Shown: positions 42,984-54,277 of the stretch, one piece after another | Layout of the letters: each line of letters begins with the position of its first letter | How positions within the stretch are numbered: the stretch's first letter is position 1 | From: Haliotis asinina | Lineage: Eukaryota > Mollusca > Gastropoda > Lepetellida > Haliotidae | Direction: 5' to 3' | NCBI RefSeq assembly: GCF_037392515.1 | Contig: NC_090290.1 | Coordinates: 23,581,753-23,645,752 of the forward strand | Length of the DNA: 64,000 bases | The notes under the pieces: generated by a model | What the model was told of the DNA's origin: nothing | What the model saw: only the letters and a program-made list of their open reading frames with translations | Database searches by the model: none | Position numbers and translations under genes: made by a program

Positions 42984-44490
42984 GTGGTAATAAGAAGTGT
43001 AACGCATTAGCATGAATACTCTGAATTAAAACATTGCGATTGTCAAACTAGCAACTGGTCACAAGTAAAATTCAATAACGTCACGTACCTCTCCATGACA
43101 TAACAGCCATGTTGAGTTTGTTGACAACGACTACATACTACATGGAACTATCTGAATGTATTTTCTCATCTCACCTTCTCATTTCCCTCCGCTTCTCATT
43201 ATTGCTGTGTATCGTTCATAGTGAAACTAAAACAACTTTTAGCTAATCCAAAAATTTATATGATATAGATGTCACCGCCAGTGCAATTTACTACTTTATG
43301 ATGAACAATGTGACGGCCAGTCAGTAAATGGTTTGTACATGAGTTTAAGGCAAGGAAAATATTGATATACCACGGGTTACGCAGGCACATGCTGGCTAAA
43401 TTAGATTTATCAATACTGTATAACCCACCTGTTGGTCATATAAAAGCCAGCAAACAAGAACTGCAAATCTCACGGCTTGATGCACGTAGATAACGACATC
43501 ATCATAAATGTACGGATATGCAAACCAATATCATTCCACTTACTCTTGTTGTTATCAATGTATTCATTTCTATGTCTAGAGGTCATCCCGGATGTGGCCA
43601 TAGTTGCCACAGCCTATCCAATCAAAATTTATTGATGTGGTATAGTCGATTTCACAGCTTAGATGTATTGTGAAGCAATTCACATGAGGTACCTGACAGA
43701 ACACACCTGGTGTTGAAAGGAAAGAGATATGTTGCGAGCGAGGTTGAAATGGCTGTTTCCTATGGTAGTTATCTTTTTCGTTGGTCAGATATTCGTCATG
43801 GTTAATCATCTTCAAAGTATCTATATTTGCGGTGAGTGGAAATTTAGCTTTGATTAATAGTCAAATACTAATTAATTGTATAGTTAGGGTTAAATCTTTC
43901 GGGTTAAAATTGAGGAAGTATGTGGAACATGTACAACCTACATGATCTAGACGATATATCAGAGAGATCGCAAAATCGAGATTTCTTCCAACAAGAAGTT
44001 CGTGTAGATTCTAAAGACTGCTGATATTTAGATTGAATTAGATTAGGTTAAACTGTGAATCCCACTTCGCTTCATCGAAGTAATATAAAGAAACTCACAC
44101 AAGCAATAGATGTATCAAAATGCGGTGAAACGTGGATGCAATAATTCCAGTAGAGTGTATCTTGTAATTCAGGCATAAATGTTAGTGCCTTATTACATGT
44201 AGACAATCTTTCTGTTAAAAGTAAAAAGAAAACAATTAGTTTTCTGAAAGGAAAAGTGTTTTTCGCCAGAGGAGACATTGTAGATATTCTATCTTCTTTA
44301 ACTTTTTTAAAGTTTTATCCAAAAAAATATGTTCATCCTGTTAGCATAAGCCCATGAACATAGCACGATGGATTGTGTCAAATGTTTTGTATGACACTAG
44401 CCACGGTGCGTTAGAAATGGGTTTGCAGAATTATAATGGGCCCTTTATATCACTTATCAATACTTTCTACTTGTACTTATGTTTGTTGAC
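42984..44490. other. no supported gene
   Basis: 1.5 kb of AT-rich sequence. Short frames at 43576-43815 and 44072-44278 (minus) show no family motifs. Confidence 0.35.
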
Positions 44491-44716
44491 CCATGAAGAT
44501 CCGGGTTAGAATTGATCTTCAGTAACCCAAGCTTGTCGTAAGAGGCAACTAATGGGTCGGGTGGTCAGGCCTGCTGACTTTGTTGACACATGTCATCGTA
44601 TCCCAATTGTGTAGATTGATGTCGTTGATCAATGGCTTGTCTGGTCCACGCTAGACCGCCACCTTATTCACAGAATATTGTTCAGTGCGGCGTAAACCTA
44701 AACTCACTCACTCGGT
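44491..44716 (+). mobile_element. SINE-B copy, short-head subfamily
   Basis: Starts CCCATGAAGATCCGGGTTAG, has a single CTTGTCGTAAGAGGCAAC (no head duplication), full body and an ACTCACTCACTC tail. Confidence 0.85.
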
Positions 44717-44827
44717 CAATCACTCATGTCTGTTTCTTACACTTCACAGCTCTGAAGAAAAATGGTTCCGGATCCTTTGAGACCAGTCACGGGGTACGTG
44801 TTGTCATGTTCTTAGTCGTCGTTTAAT

Positions 44828-44905
44828 GAGTGAGTCGGATTTTACGCCGCCTTTAGTGAGCGGGTGAGTTGCTTTTGACGCCGCCTACAGTAGTATATCA
44901 CTTAC
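44828..44905 (-). mobile_element. two SINE tail fragments in tandem
   Basis: GAGTGAGTCGGATTTTACGC and then GGGTGAGTTGCTTTTGACGC each match the reversed shared SINE tail. Confidence 0.5.
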
Positions 44906-44910
44906 ATAAC

Positions 44911-44976
44911 GGGGACGTTGGGGTAGCCTAGTGGTTAAAGTGTACGCAAGTAACACCGAAGATCCGAATATCATAG
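44911..44976 (+). mobile_element. SINE-A head fragment
   Basis: GGGGACGTTGGGGTAGCCTA with box A TAGCCTAGTGG and a worn box B. The body is missing. Confidence 0.6.
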
Positions 44977-45201
44977 CGTGCCAGGGTTATATAGGAGGGA
45001 AACTGAAGTGATGCAGGTACAATATTGTTAATAAATTTCAGACGTATCAATTTGGTGGAACACGTGTACAGATGCAGGCATGGTCCTACGAGGCTCATTT
45101 TAAAAGGAAGACCCCCCACTCCCCATCCCCCACCCACTCAGTGTCAAGCTTGAACCTCGTTATTTTGAAAGAAACACCTGACGACACTAGAACAGAGATC
45201 T

Positions 45202-45222
45202 CCCCCCCCCCCCCCCCCCCCC
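45202..45222. repeat. poly-C run (21 C)
   Basis: Uninterrupted C tract between GATCT and TCAAAG; likely length-unstable. Confidence 0.9.
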
Positions 45223-46272
45223 TCAAAGCTCCTTTGCCTCCGTTGCCTGCTCTTCCCGACAATGCAAACTGATGAACTATATACATACACAAGAACGATA
45301 GAGTTAATGTTTATTTTCAGTGTCAGTTCATGCTATTTCAGGCTTTCTAATTGGTTGGTTTGAGGCAAACAAGTCAGCCATTGTGTTATTCTAAATATGA
45401 ATGCATACGAGTTTGTATTTTAATTTCAAGAAGTTGTGTTATTGACTTGTTTCGTAGTATAGATATGTCATTGTGAATGTCAATTTCTTAAGCAAACATG
45501 AAGGACATGGTAGTGTGATACCTGTCGTGTTTCAATAATAGGCTATGTTCTTTTAAAAGTGGCTTTTTGTTCTTGCCGTTTTGTATAAATTTTCATTATA
45601 CAAACAATTTGATGCAATTAGTTTTCACTCTTGTTGTTCAACCTGTTTTCTCCATGGATTTCAGTCGTTCGTATCGAGCGTATTTCAGTGTTACACATTC
45701 AGCAGTCACTACATCCATACTCATTCAAAATAACATTCACACTTGGAGACCTACATCTTGCAATAGTTTAAGTTTTAATCACAATACATACCAAATAAAC
45801 ATTAGTATTGTTTCACATATTTCATTCTTTAAGCTTCATAGTCGATCCATCTTTACAAGATGAATGCTTTGTCTAAATATCTTGATTATGTTACGACAGT
45901 GTATTTTCTGTAAATTGTATTGTTGATTAAGTAATAAGCATTTTTGGGTCCCAATGTTCAGGGTTCGAGTGATAGTTGTTATGGGTCACCTATCATGAAT
46001 GTTCACTGCTTTTCGTACTTTGGCAGCAGGCTCCAGGGTAGCGCTTTAAGGTTACCTCCCTTTTAGTGTGTGTTTTGGTTAGTTGTGCGTAGTTCCGGGA
46101 GGCTATGAGAAAGTTAATGACAATGGCCGTATTGTGTATTCAAGAATCCGTGACTTGGTGTATAAAGGCTGGTTGGTGTGTTGACACACGGACACACACA
46201 TGTATTAACTGGAGTACATCATTCGGCTATCATCAATCTTTGTCAAGGCTTGACCTACATAACCGCTGCCTG
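45223..46272. other. no supported gene
   Basis: A 98-codon plus frame (45567-45863) lacks motifs. Closer to the MULE a TATAAAGG box lies near 46161; its meaning is unclear. Confidence 0.3.
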
Positions 46273-46280
46273 ATCGCTCG

Positions 46281-47875
46281 GGTGTCACCACGGGAAAGCC
46301 ACATTTTAAAAATGGCATATACCACGAGAGCCACATTTACGCTTGATTGCATTTCACCTACTCTTACCTAATCCGATTACCGTTACCTGTAAAAGAGCGT
46401 CCCGTCTTTTTTTTAAAGAGAGTCTCGGTATGGGTGATTTCAAATGAAAATATCCTGTTGGGAGTAAGTAATGAGTTAGAGATCAAACATTTTCTTAATT
46501 GACATTGAGTCATGGGTGATTTCAAATGAAAACATCCTACTGAAAGTAAGTAACGAGTTAGAGATCAAACGTGTTCTTAATTGACATTGAGAATATCCTG
46601 TTAGAAGTAAGATATATAAGTGACATTGCGCTCACTAAGTGTCACAATCATGGCAAATGCACAAGTTGAGATCAAATTCATCGAGATTGTTAGAGGTGGT
46701 GTACATTTGTACTATGACGGCTTCAAGTTTCGGTGCAGAAGTAGTCGCCAGGGGAAAAGGTACTGGTCTTGCGTTGTGAGAGAATGTACTGCCAGGCTCA
46801 CAACTGAGGGCGAGATACTCTATGCCATAGAGATTTTTGGACACTCCCACGACCCACTTCCCTTCGAGTTTCAAGTCGACACCTTCAAAGCAAGACTGAT
46901 GGAGAGAGCAAGGACAGAGACGACTCCCATACCTACTATGTGTACTGCAAGCACCGTATTTTGTGATGGTACGTTCTATACATGTCCTAAATTGTTTGAT
47001 CAGATATATTGTGCACATGCTGAGGTGTTTTGTCACATACAAAGAAGATGGGGAAGTCAAGAAGTAGGTGCGACGAGCTGCTGCCTTGGCCCTGGTGCCC
47101 TGTGACAAGATAGAAGGCGTGTGGCTCGATGCCGTTGCGGAATCTCCTGCCAGTCCTAAGGTCACTGCCTTCATGGACTACGTAACCACAAGCTGGGTTG
47201 AAGGCCATGCTTTCATTCCAGAAATCTGGAATCACTTTGAAAATCAAGGGCACCGAACGAATAATCATTTGGAAGGATGGCACAACAAAATCAAGAAACT
47301 TTTGAAAAAGTCCCATCCGAACATTTTCGAAGTAATCCAGCTCTTCCAACTGGAACAGTCCCTCACAGAGGTCACCATACTCAGACTTTCACATCAGCCC
47401 AAAGAACCTTCACGTCGAAGGAGATATCGTGCAATAGGTGCACGTATAGCATCTTTGAAGCAGAAGCTATTAAACCAGAGTCTCAATGAGATAACGTATG
47501 CAGACCATGTGGGAGACCTTCTGCATCTGCAATGAAGTGATTTCAGTAAAGTGAAGTGACTATTACAGTGGCTATAAGCACACAGCTGATGAAATCATAA
47601 TTATTTGTTTATTTATTAGTATTTATTTTATTATTTCATTATTATTTCATTATTATTTCAAATGACCCCAAACACTGTAATCTAAATAAAGAAAGAGAAT
47701 GAGACCACGATGTTTGTTGTGTTTACTACGGTAGTTATAAGCACCGTCCGGTTTGTTTTGACAATATGCCCCGCGAAAGCCAAATTCTGTAATCACTTGA
47801 CCGTAACTATTACAGCGAGAGCCACACCAAAATCAGGTACTAATTCTCGAAATGTGGCTTTCCCGGGCTGTAACC
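46281..47875 (+). mobile_element. MULE copy 2 (FLYWCH-type) with 8-bp target-site duplication
   Basis: Ends GGTGTCACCACGGGAAAGCC and, inward from the right, GGTTACAGCCCGGGAAAGCC, both continuing ACATTT. ATCGCTCG flanks both sides (46273-46280 and 47876-47883), as expected for Mutator-like elements. Subterminal CGAGAGCCACA appears at both ends in mirror orientation. 1595 bp. The gene is internally deleted, so the element is non-autonomous. Confidence 0.92.
46650..47535 (+). pseudogene. MULE transposase with FLYWCH finger, internally deleted
   Basis: From ATG 46650 (MANAQVEIKFIEIVRGGVHL) a FLYWCH zinc finger runs through YDGFKFRCRSSRQGKRYWSC and ends at FGHSHDP. Then VFCDGTFYTCPKLFDQIY is the first catalytic block of the MULE transposase. 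Coding jumps at about 47020 to the C-terminal part (EDGEVKK, a stop at 47066-47068, VRRAAALALVPCDKIEGVWL, NNHLEGWHNKIKKLL). The middle, with the second and third catalytic residues, is deleted. Nearly identical to 29601-30179 where they overlap. Confidence 0.88.
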
Positions 47876-47883
47876 ATCGCTCG

Positions 47884-48502
47884 CCCTGTTTTATTCAGTG
47901 TAGCTGTTTCTCACTTTCAAGCCAAGACTTTGGTGAGTTGGCATTATATTTGTGACCCATTACTTTATATTTGACTCAGTGTCATTGTACATGAAACCTC
48001 CATTGTGAATATTTGTATCTTGGCTTTGTTTTTCTGCTCAATACAAAATTATTGAATATTTTAGACTTGTCTGCGTTATATTATTCACCGTAACAATTAA
48101 GGTAAATAGATTATGTGACTGGTCGTCTCTGAGAATGTTTAAAAGTTAATATATTATAACTGCCAATACAAATTAATATCAGATAGTTTTAAAACGCATT
48201 CAAGAGCAAAGAGATGTACATTGACCGTATGTGTCCCGGAAAAGAAACCAATCATATTGCAGCATTTATGGGCGTAATCAGGTATCACCGACCCAGCTCA
48301 CGAATCACATTATTGATCGCGTAGAACTTGGTCAGAGTGACAATTACGCAGGCTTCACATGCTGTTTGCAATAATGAAAAGATAATAGATACCACTGACA
48401 TTGCATATCAATTCCTTTATTCCAGACTGTTTGGGATCACATATACACGAAGATGTCGACAAACTGTCGTTACAGGTTACACAACACTAAATGTTTTCAG
48501 TG
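47884..48502. other. no gene seen
   Basis: AT-rich flank of the MULE; nothing recognised. Confidence 0.35.
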
Positions 48503-48662
48503 GTGGTTAGGCTCGCCGACGTGGCATGTCATCCTATCCCAATTGCGTAGATATATGCTCATGCTGTTGATCACTGGATTGTCTGGAAGAGACTCAGATC
48601 TCCGCATTATTGATGGAATATTGCTGATTGCGGCGTAGTCTAAAACTAAACTCACTCACTCA
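48503..48662 (+). mobile_element. SINE-B copy, 5' truncated
   Basis: From GGTGGTTAGGCTCGCCGACG through GGATTGTCTGGAAGAGACTC to CTAAACTCACTCACTCAT. The head is lost. Confidence 0.75.
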
Positions 48663-49439
48663 TTGTTCTGCTGCCATAATATATATATTTTCTTGTAAGT
48701 GTTTTACAAGACTTTGCGTCTCATTAACAGGCCAAATTCTGCGTGAGAAGCCCTATACCTTATATTAAATGAAACATATCATGCACTTCTTTAAATTTAT
48801 GAGATTTCAAAGGGCATATGAATATGATAATACATTAATTATGTTATGATTATAAGGTGAAAACGATAAAAAAAAACAATAAAAACTTTGCAAAACTATA
48901 CAATGACAGAAATCTATCTCAAAGTACTTGGCTACTGCATATTATAGATATTCTAGAAAACTGTGGATAAACGCCGCTGTCTTCAATGACTGTGTTGTCT
49001 CATTCTCAGTTATGCTCACATATGACTTGCAGTGAAAAGCTATGGTAACAGATGTTTGCCAAAACGAGATCATTGTTCACCGCACCACATGTATCAGTGA
49101 TAAACTAATCAAATAGACAACAAAAAATTAACAAAAATCTATAACATATGTTTTCAGACAAACACCAAGACGGAAATTCAGGCAAAGTTATTTTGTGGTC
49201 GCAACGCAGACTATATTTCATTTATACTACTTTTTTTTTTAACCATCAAATCTCTTATATACCGTGAATAAATAGTTAAGCAACACCCAGTATATTTTGC
49301 AAAACATATAGTTTGGCACATAGGAAATTTTTCAGAAAAAGTCGCCTGGCTTGCAATTGCATGATTGAGTGTCATGTTTCACCGGGATCTTTGATCATGT
49401 TTAATGCTGCCATCACTAACTGGCTCTTCCTATTTGACA
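48663..49439. other. no gene seen; intronic by position
   Basis: AT-rich sequence upstream of the sulfotransferase terminal exon. The missing first exon could lie here or further left, but I see no signal-anchor frame. Confidence 0.3.
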
Positions 49440-49510
49440 TCCTATAAACCGCCTTAAAACAGCTGGAATATTGCTTCGTTTAATATTATTCACTCACTCA
49501 CTCACTCACT
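49440..49510 (+). mobile_element. SINE tail fragment
   Basis: CGCCTTAAAACAGCTGGAAT and then five ACTC units. Only the 3' end remains, about 80 bp before the sulfotransferase splice acceptor. Confidence 0.55.
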
Positions 49511-49586
49511 GAAAGGAAACTTTGTATTATTAGTTAGAAAATCATGTGCCACAACAATGAGTTGATACTCCGTCATTTCATTTCAG

Positions 49587-50744
49587 GAAACCACCCTGCC
49601 TGAAAAACCATTTCTCTTGAAGCAAACTCGCACGCTGTTATCCCTACCTACAGTCAAACCCATGACGTCTAACCAACTTAACAAACACAATCTGGTGCAA
49701 AATGTACAGGATTTGCGACGTCACCAGCTTGAGAGCACATGTTCTGATGACATCATTGGTTCTGTAGACCGGGTAATTCAGTATCACAATATCTCCTACT
49801 GCGTCACGCATAAGGTAGCGTCTACGTACTGGGTCCGGATTTTTAGATATCTTTTCAACGACACGCATACAGGGCATGTAAAAAGTCCCTTTGAAATAAG
49901 CAAATACGACACTCATTTGCTTAAGTACAAATACATTAAGGAGATTCCTCTCATTCCAGCGACTGAAAACGCCATAATGAGCACTTTCCGCTTCATGTTT
50001 GCTCGTGAACCATACACTCGACTTTGGTCAGTATTTGTTGATAAGTTTGTACTTCCTGATAACTTCTTTTGGCGGCAATATGGTCCTGAAATAAAACGGT
50101 CTAGAAAAGACGGCACAGAAGGGAAATTGTGCGATCCTGTTTCGTTTCAGGAATTTCTCCGGTATATTGCAAATTACGGAACTGAAAATGCTGCGAAATT
50201 AGATGACCATTACCGACCTCTTCATTACGGATGCAACCCATGTACATTAAAGCCAAATTTTGTAGGCAAACTGGAAACAATGGGTGCCGACAGTCGATAC
50301 ATCCTCGAAAAGCTAGGAATATCTTGGATCTCGGATATACATAATCATGAATCAAGAATTAAAGAGGAAATGAGCATGTTGGTTAAGTTTAACTATAAGG
50401 TCCACCGCCTGCTGTCATCGTGTGTGTCATATAGCGATTTAGCTGCAAGACTGTGGAAGGCGTTTCAAATCAATGGCTATATCCCAGCCAATGCTGAAAT
50501 GACTTTAACAGGCGAGGCATCAAAAAAGGAAGACTCGTTTTTTGCCCATGTGTGGAAAGTTTTTAAAGAGGGAAATAGAACATCAAACGAGATGGCGATG
50601 CAGAAAACAGCAATGAAGCTGCAAGCTTATAAAGACGTCCCCATCGACGTTCTGAAGGGAATTCAGAGGGTGTTCAAAATGGATTTTGAATTATTTGGAT
50701 ATGACCCCGAACCGGCGGATATTTTTAGAGATTTGAGACAATGA
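49587..50744 (+). CDS. carbohydrate sulfotransferase (CHST8-14 type), terminal exon
   Basis: The exon begins after a pyrimidine-rich acceptor ending TTTCATTTCAG and is in phase 0: ETTLPEKPFLLKQTRTLL. It encodes 385 residues to TGA 50742-50744. PAPS-binding motifs are clear: 5'-PSB loop THKVASTYW (about residues 74-82) and 3'-PB FAREPYTRLWSVFVDKF (about 138-154). The family signature DDHYRPLHYGCNPC and NFVGKLETM follows. Enzymes of this family move sulfate from PAPS to glycans such as chondroitin or GalNAc in the Golgi lumen; substrate not predictable here. No signal anchor is present, so it must lie on an upstream exon. No in-frame ATG near the start, supporting a spliced exon. Confidence 0.9.
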   Translation, partial: ETTLPEKPFLLKQTRTLLSLPTVKPMTSNQLNKHNLVQNVQDLRRHQLESTCSDDIIGSVDRVIQYHNISYCVTHKVASTYWVRIFRYLFNDTHTGHVKSPFEISKYDTHLLKYKYIKEIPLIPATENAIMSTFRFMFAREPYTRLWSVFVDKFVLPDNFFWRQYGPEIKRSRKDGTEGKLCDPVSFQEFLRYIANYGTENAAKLDDHYRPLHYGCNPCTLKPNFVGKLETMGADSRYILEKLGISWISDIHNHESRIKEEMSMLVKFNYKVHRLLSSCVSYSDLAARLWKAFQINGYIPANAEMTLTGEASKKEDSFFAHVWKVFKEGNRTSNEMAMQKTAMKLQAYKDVPIDVLKGIQRVFKMDFELFGYDPEPADIFRDLRQ

Positions 50745-51025
50745 GTTGCATGAAATTTTTTATTTCTTTTTCTCGTGTTCTTTCAAACGTTATAAACATC
50801 ATGCTATATCGTCTGAAATATTAATTATCATTGTTATGTTTGTCACTTATGGAATAATCTTGGCGCCGTGATCGATTTGTTAGTTTTCTAGCTTTCCAGT
50901 GATATGACACTGTGTCAATAACTCAGTGTCGGACACTTCTCGAGGCCTTCGGGATAGGATGGCGAGAAATCAAGTCGCCGAGCCTGACCACCCATCAATT
51001 AAATAGCCTCTTCCAATAAGTATAA
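50745..51025. other. downstream region with a SINE-B scrap
   Basis: No clear AATAAA after the sulfotransferase stop. 50971-51018 (AGTCGCCGAGCCTGACCACC) is a minus-strand SINE-B fragment. Confidence 0.4.
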
Positions 51026-51172
51026 GGGGCGATGAGTAGCCCAATGGCTGGACCGTTCACACGTCATGCTTAAGACCCGGGTTTGAATCCCAACATGGGT
51101 ACAATATGTAAAGCCATTTCGGATGTCACCCACTGTGATATTGCTGGAATATTGCTAAAAGTGGTGTAAACT
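51026..51172 (+). mobile_element. SINE-A copy
   Basis: GGGGCGATGAGTAGCCCAAT head, box A TAGCCCAATGG, box B GGTTTGAATCC, body, and a tail shortened to GTGTAAACTCA. Confidence 0.8.
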
Positions 51173-51217
51173 CAAGATTACAACAGGTATATGGAGGCGT
51201 AATTTATCATCTACGTA

Positions 51218-52517
51218 CAGTGTTCCCAGAAATTATTGAGAAAATCTTTGGTTTTTTTTCTAATGATGCTAAGATTGGAAAAAGGGCTTTCACTATGCAC
51301 TAAGCATACTAAATAAGGGAGACAACCAACTCTTGAAGGCTTAGAAGGCAGCTCATTACGTCAAGAGTTATCTCCCTTGTCTGAGCAGACGGCTTCCTAT
51401 GTTGACGTGGCAGAATTTACAGCAAGAGAGAAAAGAAAGCTCATTCTAGATGATTTTGAAAGGGGTGAGGCTGATGCTAAAGTGTTAGCTTGTAGACATG
51501 GTATTCTTCTGTCTACAGTATACAGAACTTTGAAGAATATTCAAACAGGAACCGGGATAGAGCACAAAGCAGGGGCAGGTCGGCCTAGGAAATTCAGTGT
51601 TGTGGATCGCCGAAGACTTGGGCAGATTGTGAGTACGGGCAAATTGAAAAGTGTTGAGAACATCAGAAATGAAATGATTAGCAGAGGAAGTCCTCAGGTA
51701 TGCAATGAAACAGTTAGGCAGGAATTACAGAGACTAAATTGGGTGAAAAAACGTGGAATTCCCTCGCGGTTGATGAAAGATGCACAAAAGGAAAAACGTT
51801 TAACCTGGTGTCGGGCTCATGAAAATCAAGATTGGGATAATGTTTTCTTTTCGGATGAAAGTTCTGTTTGGCTTTTCCCTAATTGTGTGAACATTTGGAC
51901 CAAAGATACTGTCACACCTATCTACCAGCGACCAAAATAGCCCGAAGTTTCACATGTGGGGTGTCATATCGGCTCGCGGAGTGACGCCATTGTGTGTTTT
52001 CACGGGAAACTTGACAAAAGAAAGATACGTTGACATTCTAAATGGTCACCTTCTTCCGACAGCACAAACATTGTATGAAGATGATTGGATTTTCCAGCAT
52101 GATAATGACCCAAAACACACTGCGCGCTACACAAAACAGTGGTTGTCGGGCGAAAATGTTCAAGTTTTAGACTGGCCCAGTTACAGCCCAGACCTAAACC
52201 CAATTGAGAATGTGTGGGGAGTCATGAAGGACAGAATAAACCAAAAGGGACTGAGAAATATTGAAGATATGAAGGCCGAGGTGGTCCAATATTGGGATAC
52301 CCTGTCACACGATTACCTACAAACTTTGATGGGTAGTGTGCCTAGGCGTATTCAGGCATGCATTGCTGAGCGAGGAGGTCTAACAAAGTACTAAAACAAG
52401 ACTGAGACTGTATAAGGATGATGTTTTAACATGTTTATGTAAGTAAAACGCCAGAAGTTAATAAACGTAATGAGTTACATGACGCAACATGATTCTCAAT
52501 GATTTCTGGGAATACTA
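51218..52517 (+). mobile_element. Tc1-like DNA transposon, nearly intact
   Basis: Inverted ends share TTCCCAGAAAT and ATTGAGAA with few mismatches (left starts CAGTGTTCCC, right TAGTATTCCC read inward). TA flanks both sides (51216-51217 and 52518-52519). Length 1300 bp. It holds one transposase gene. Confidence 0.88.
51377..52394 (+). pseudogene. Tc1-like transposase, one frameshift
   Basis: N-terminal helix-turn-helix (REKRKLILDDFERGEADAKV, HGILLSTVYRTLKNI) with GRPRKFSVVDRR, then VFFSDESSVWLF (first Asp), QHDNDPKHTA (second Asp) and SYSPDLNPIENVWG (Glu, DD34E). It ends RGGLTKY at 52394. One base appears to be missing near 51937: the first frame ends at TAG 51938-51940, and SPKFHMWGVIS continues in the next frame. 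No in-frame ATG occurs at the expected start. Otherwise complete, so a young copy. Confidence 0.9.
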
Positions 52518-52545
52518 TAGAAGATACTATAAATTGTTCAATGGT

Positions 52546-52633
52546 AGCGAGGGGTCCATGGGCTCATTTACACTCCAGGCTTGTTTATTTATAAACAAAC
52601 CTTGAGGGTACATGAGCCCATGGACCCCTAGCG
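52546..52633. repeat. palindromic hairpin
   Basis: Arms 52546-52587 and 52592-52633 are about 85 percent complementary, with the core AGGGGTCCATGGGCTCAT repeated in inverse as ATGAGCCCATGGACCCCT. The loop is only a few bases. It lies 26 bp beyond the Tc1-like element. Confidence 0.8.
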
Positions 52634-52646
52634 ACCAGTGAACAAA

Positions 52647-52996
52647 GTATTTATCTTACCGAACACCTGAATTTTAATTTTGAACCTCTTGAAGCACTTC
52701 TGTTGAATGCGAGGCGAATCGCCATTTTGCAGACCACAAAGGGTAAACAGATTTAGAGTTATCTCCCTTTCATCGATTTTCAATCGCAAAACATCGGTAA
52801 TTTCCTTGCTTGATGCGTGATTCGATGTTATTCGAGACAAAAAAAAAGTACTACCATGCAGCACCAGAAGAGTTCGGAATTCCCAGCGGTGTACACTGAA
52901 AATATTACGCTGCCTGTAAGCAGGGTACATTGAAAATAATAGAATAGCGCTGAGCCAATCAGAAAGCGCCATTCATGTGTGAGGTAAGATACTTAC
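52647..52996. mobile_element. possible MITE with short inverted ends
   Basis: GTATTTATCTTACC at the left and GGTAAGATACTTAC at the right are near reverse complements, bounding about 350 bp with no coding frame. No duplication proven. Confidence 0.35.
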
Positions 52997-53009
52997 ATAT
53001 ATGTTTGCT

Positions 53010-53256
53010 TGTTGTTTAAGGCAACATTCAGCAATATTCCAGCTATATGGCGACGTTTTAAGATAATCGAGACTGAAACAATGGATTCTGAACAAGACAA
53101 TCCAGTGACCAACAGTATGAACATCGGTCTACGCAAATAGGATACGATGACGTGTGTCAACAAAGTCAGCGTGCCTGACCACCCGATCTCGTTATTCGCA
53201 TCTTGCGGCAAAGGTGGGTTGCTGATGAGCAATTCTAACCCGGATCTCAACGGGCC
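53010..53256 (-). mobile_element. SINE-B copy, near full length
   Basis: Plus-strand reading from TTGTTTAAGGCAACATTCAG to CCCGGATCTCAACGGGCC, with all body motifs. Short-head form. Confidence 0.85.
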
Positions 53257-53425
53257 ACCGACATATGTGTAGACGATACATACATCGGGGAATCAGTTCT
53301 CTTAGCAGAGGTACTGAATGTGCACAACTTACACAACACAGCAAAACACAGTGCAACTCAGTACCTGGGTATATATACTGCGAACACATCCAGCGAATTG
53401 TTTATATACAACTGGTCATATATAG

Positions 53426-53427
<2 letters not shown>

Positions 53428-53504
<77 letters not shown>
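53428..53504. repeat. CA dinucleotide microsatellite
   Basis: About 38 uninterrupted AC repeats. Confidence 0.97.
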
Positions 53505-53506
<2 letters not shown>

Positions 53507-53716
53507 TGAAACATTTCCAAGAAATATGTTGTCACTTTTTCCCTTAATATCTCTTCATCATCTGTTACCTTCTTGACGTCATCGTATGCGTTTTATCCAA
53601 TATCCCCTACTTTAATGGTATATTTTAAGGTACACAACGTAATACAACGCGTTACTGTGATTGCACAGAAGACCCACCACGCTTTATTTATCAGTGTAAC
53701 TAACATGTTACCCTAG

Positions 53717-53830
53717 TGAGTGAGTGAGTTAATAGCTCAGCCAGGGGCGTGACGAAAACAATTTATAGAAGAAAAATGAAAACATTTTGAAGAATATAAC
53801 CTATCACGATGGACAGTAAAATACTAGTGG
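53717..53830 (-). mobile_element. 5'-truncated LINE tail, same family as 22011
   Basis: GTGAGTGAGTGAGTTA, then AGCTCAGCCA, CGTGACGAAAAC and GATGGACAGTAAAATACTAG match the 3' end of the LINE (AGGACAGTAAAACAACTAG there). An old, dead copy. Its left boundary is the GTGA repeat. Confidence 0.65.
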
Positions 53831-54277
53831 ATCACAGATATGGATATAAATCTATTACCCGACTGAACACCCACGAATTTTATACAGTATACATAGCTAC
53901 AGCACAATACACATTCAAAACTGTATATAAGTGATTTAATTGAATGTTTGGCAGCATGATGGTCGAATATGTATATCTGGCCTTTTCTAGTTTTGCAACT
54001 TGCTGAAATCATAATTATGATTAAAAAAAATTAAATAAATTTAATTTTACAAACTTTTGACACATCGTACATTGTTGAGTGTTCAGATAGTACCTCAACA
54101 GAGACATGTCAACAGTGACACTCAAACAACACGACTAATTAGCAGAGTGATTGCATATGGCACAAACAGACCCAGAACTATTCTGGATTATTCGAGAATA
54201 TACGGTAAACAAGTCCATAATTCGACACTAGATAACATCACCTAAGCAGAGTATTATACGTAAGTTTAGACAGTGGT
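53831..54277. other. no gene seen
   Basis: AT-rich sequence, possibly more worn LINE 3' UTR. Nothing certain. Confidence 0.3.

Noticed and set aside
46105-46371. 88-codon plus frame before the MULE
   Set aside because: Crosses the MULE boundary and target duplication, so it cannot be an ancestral gene.
45955-48095. Possible solo LTR hosting MULE copy 2 (TATAAAGG near 46161, TG...CA limits)
   Set aside because: I could not find a direct duplication at the limits or any second copy in the window; the features are individually weak.
53265-53576. Open frames through the CA repeat
   Set aside because: Created by the dinucleotide repeat itself.
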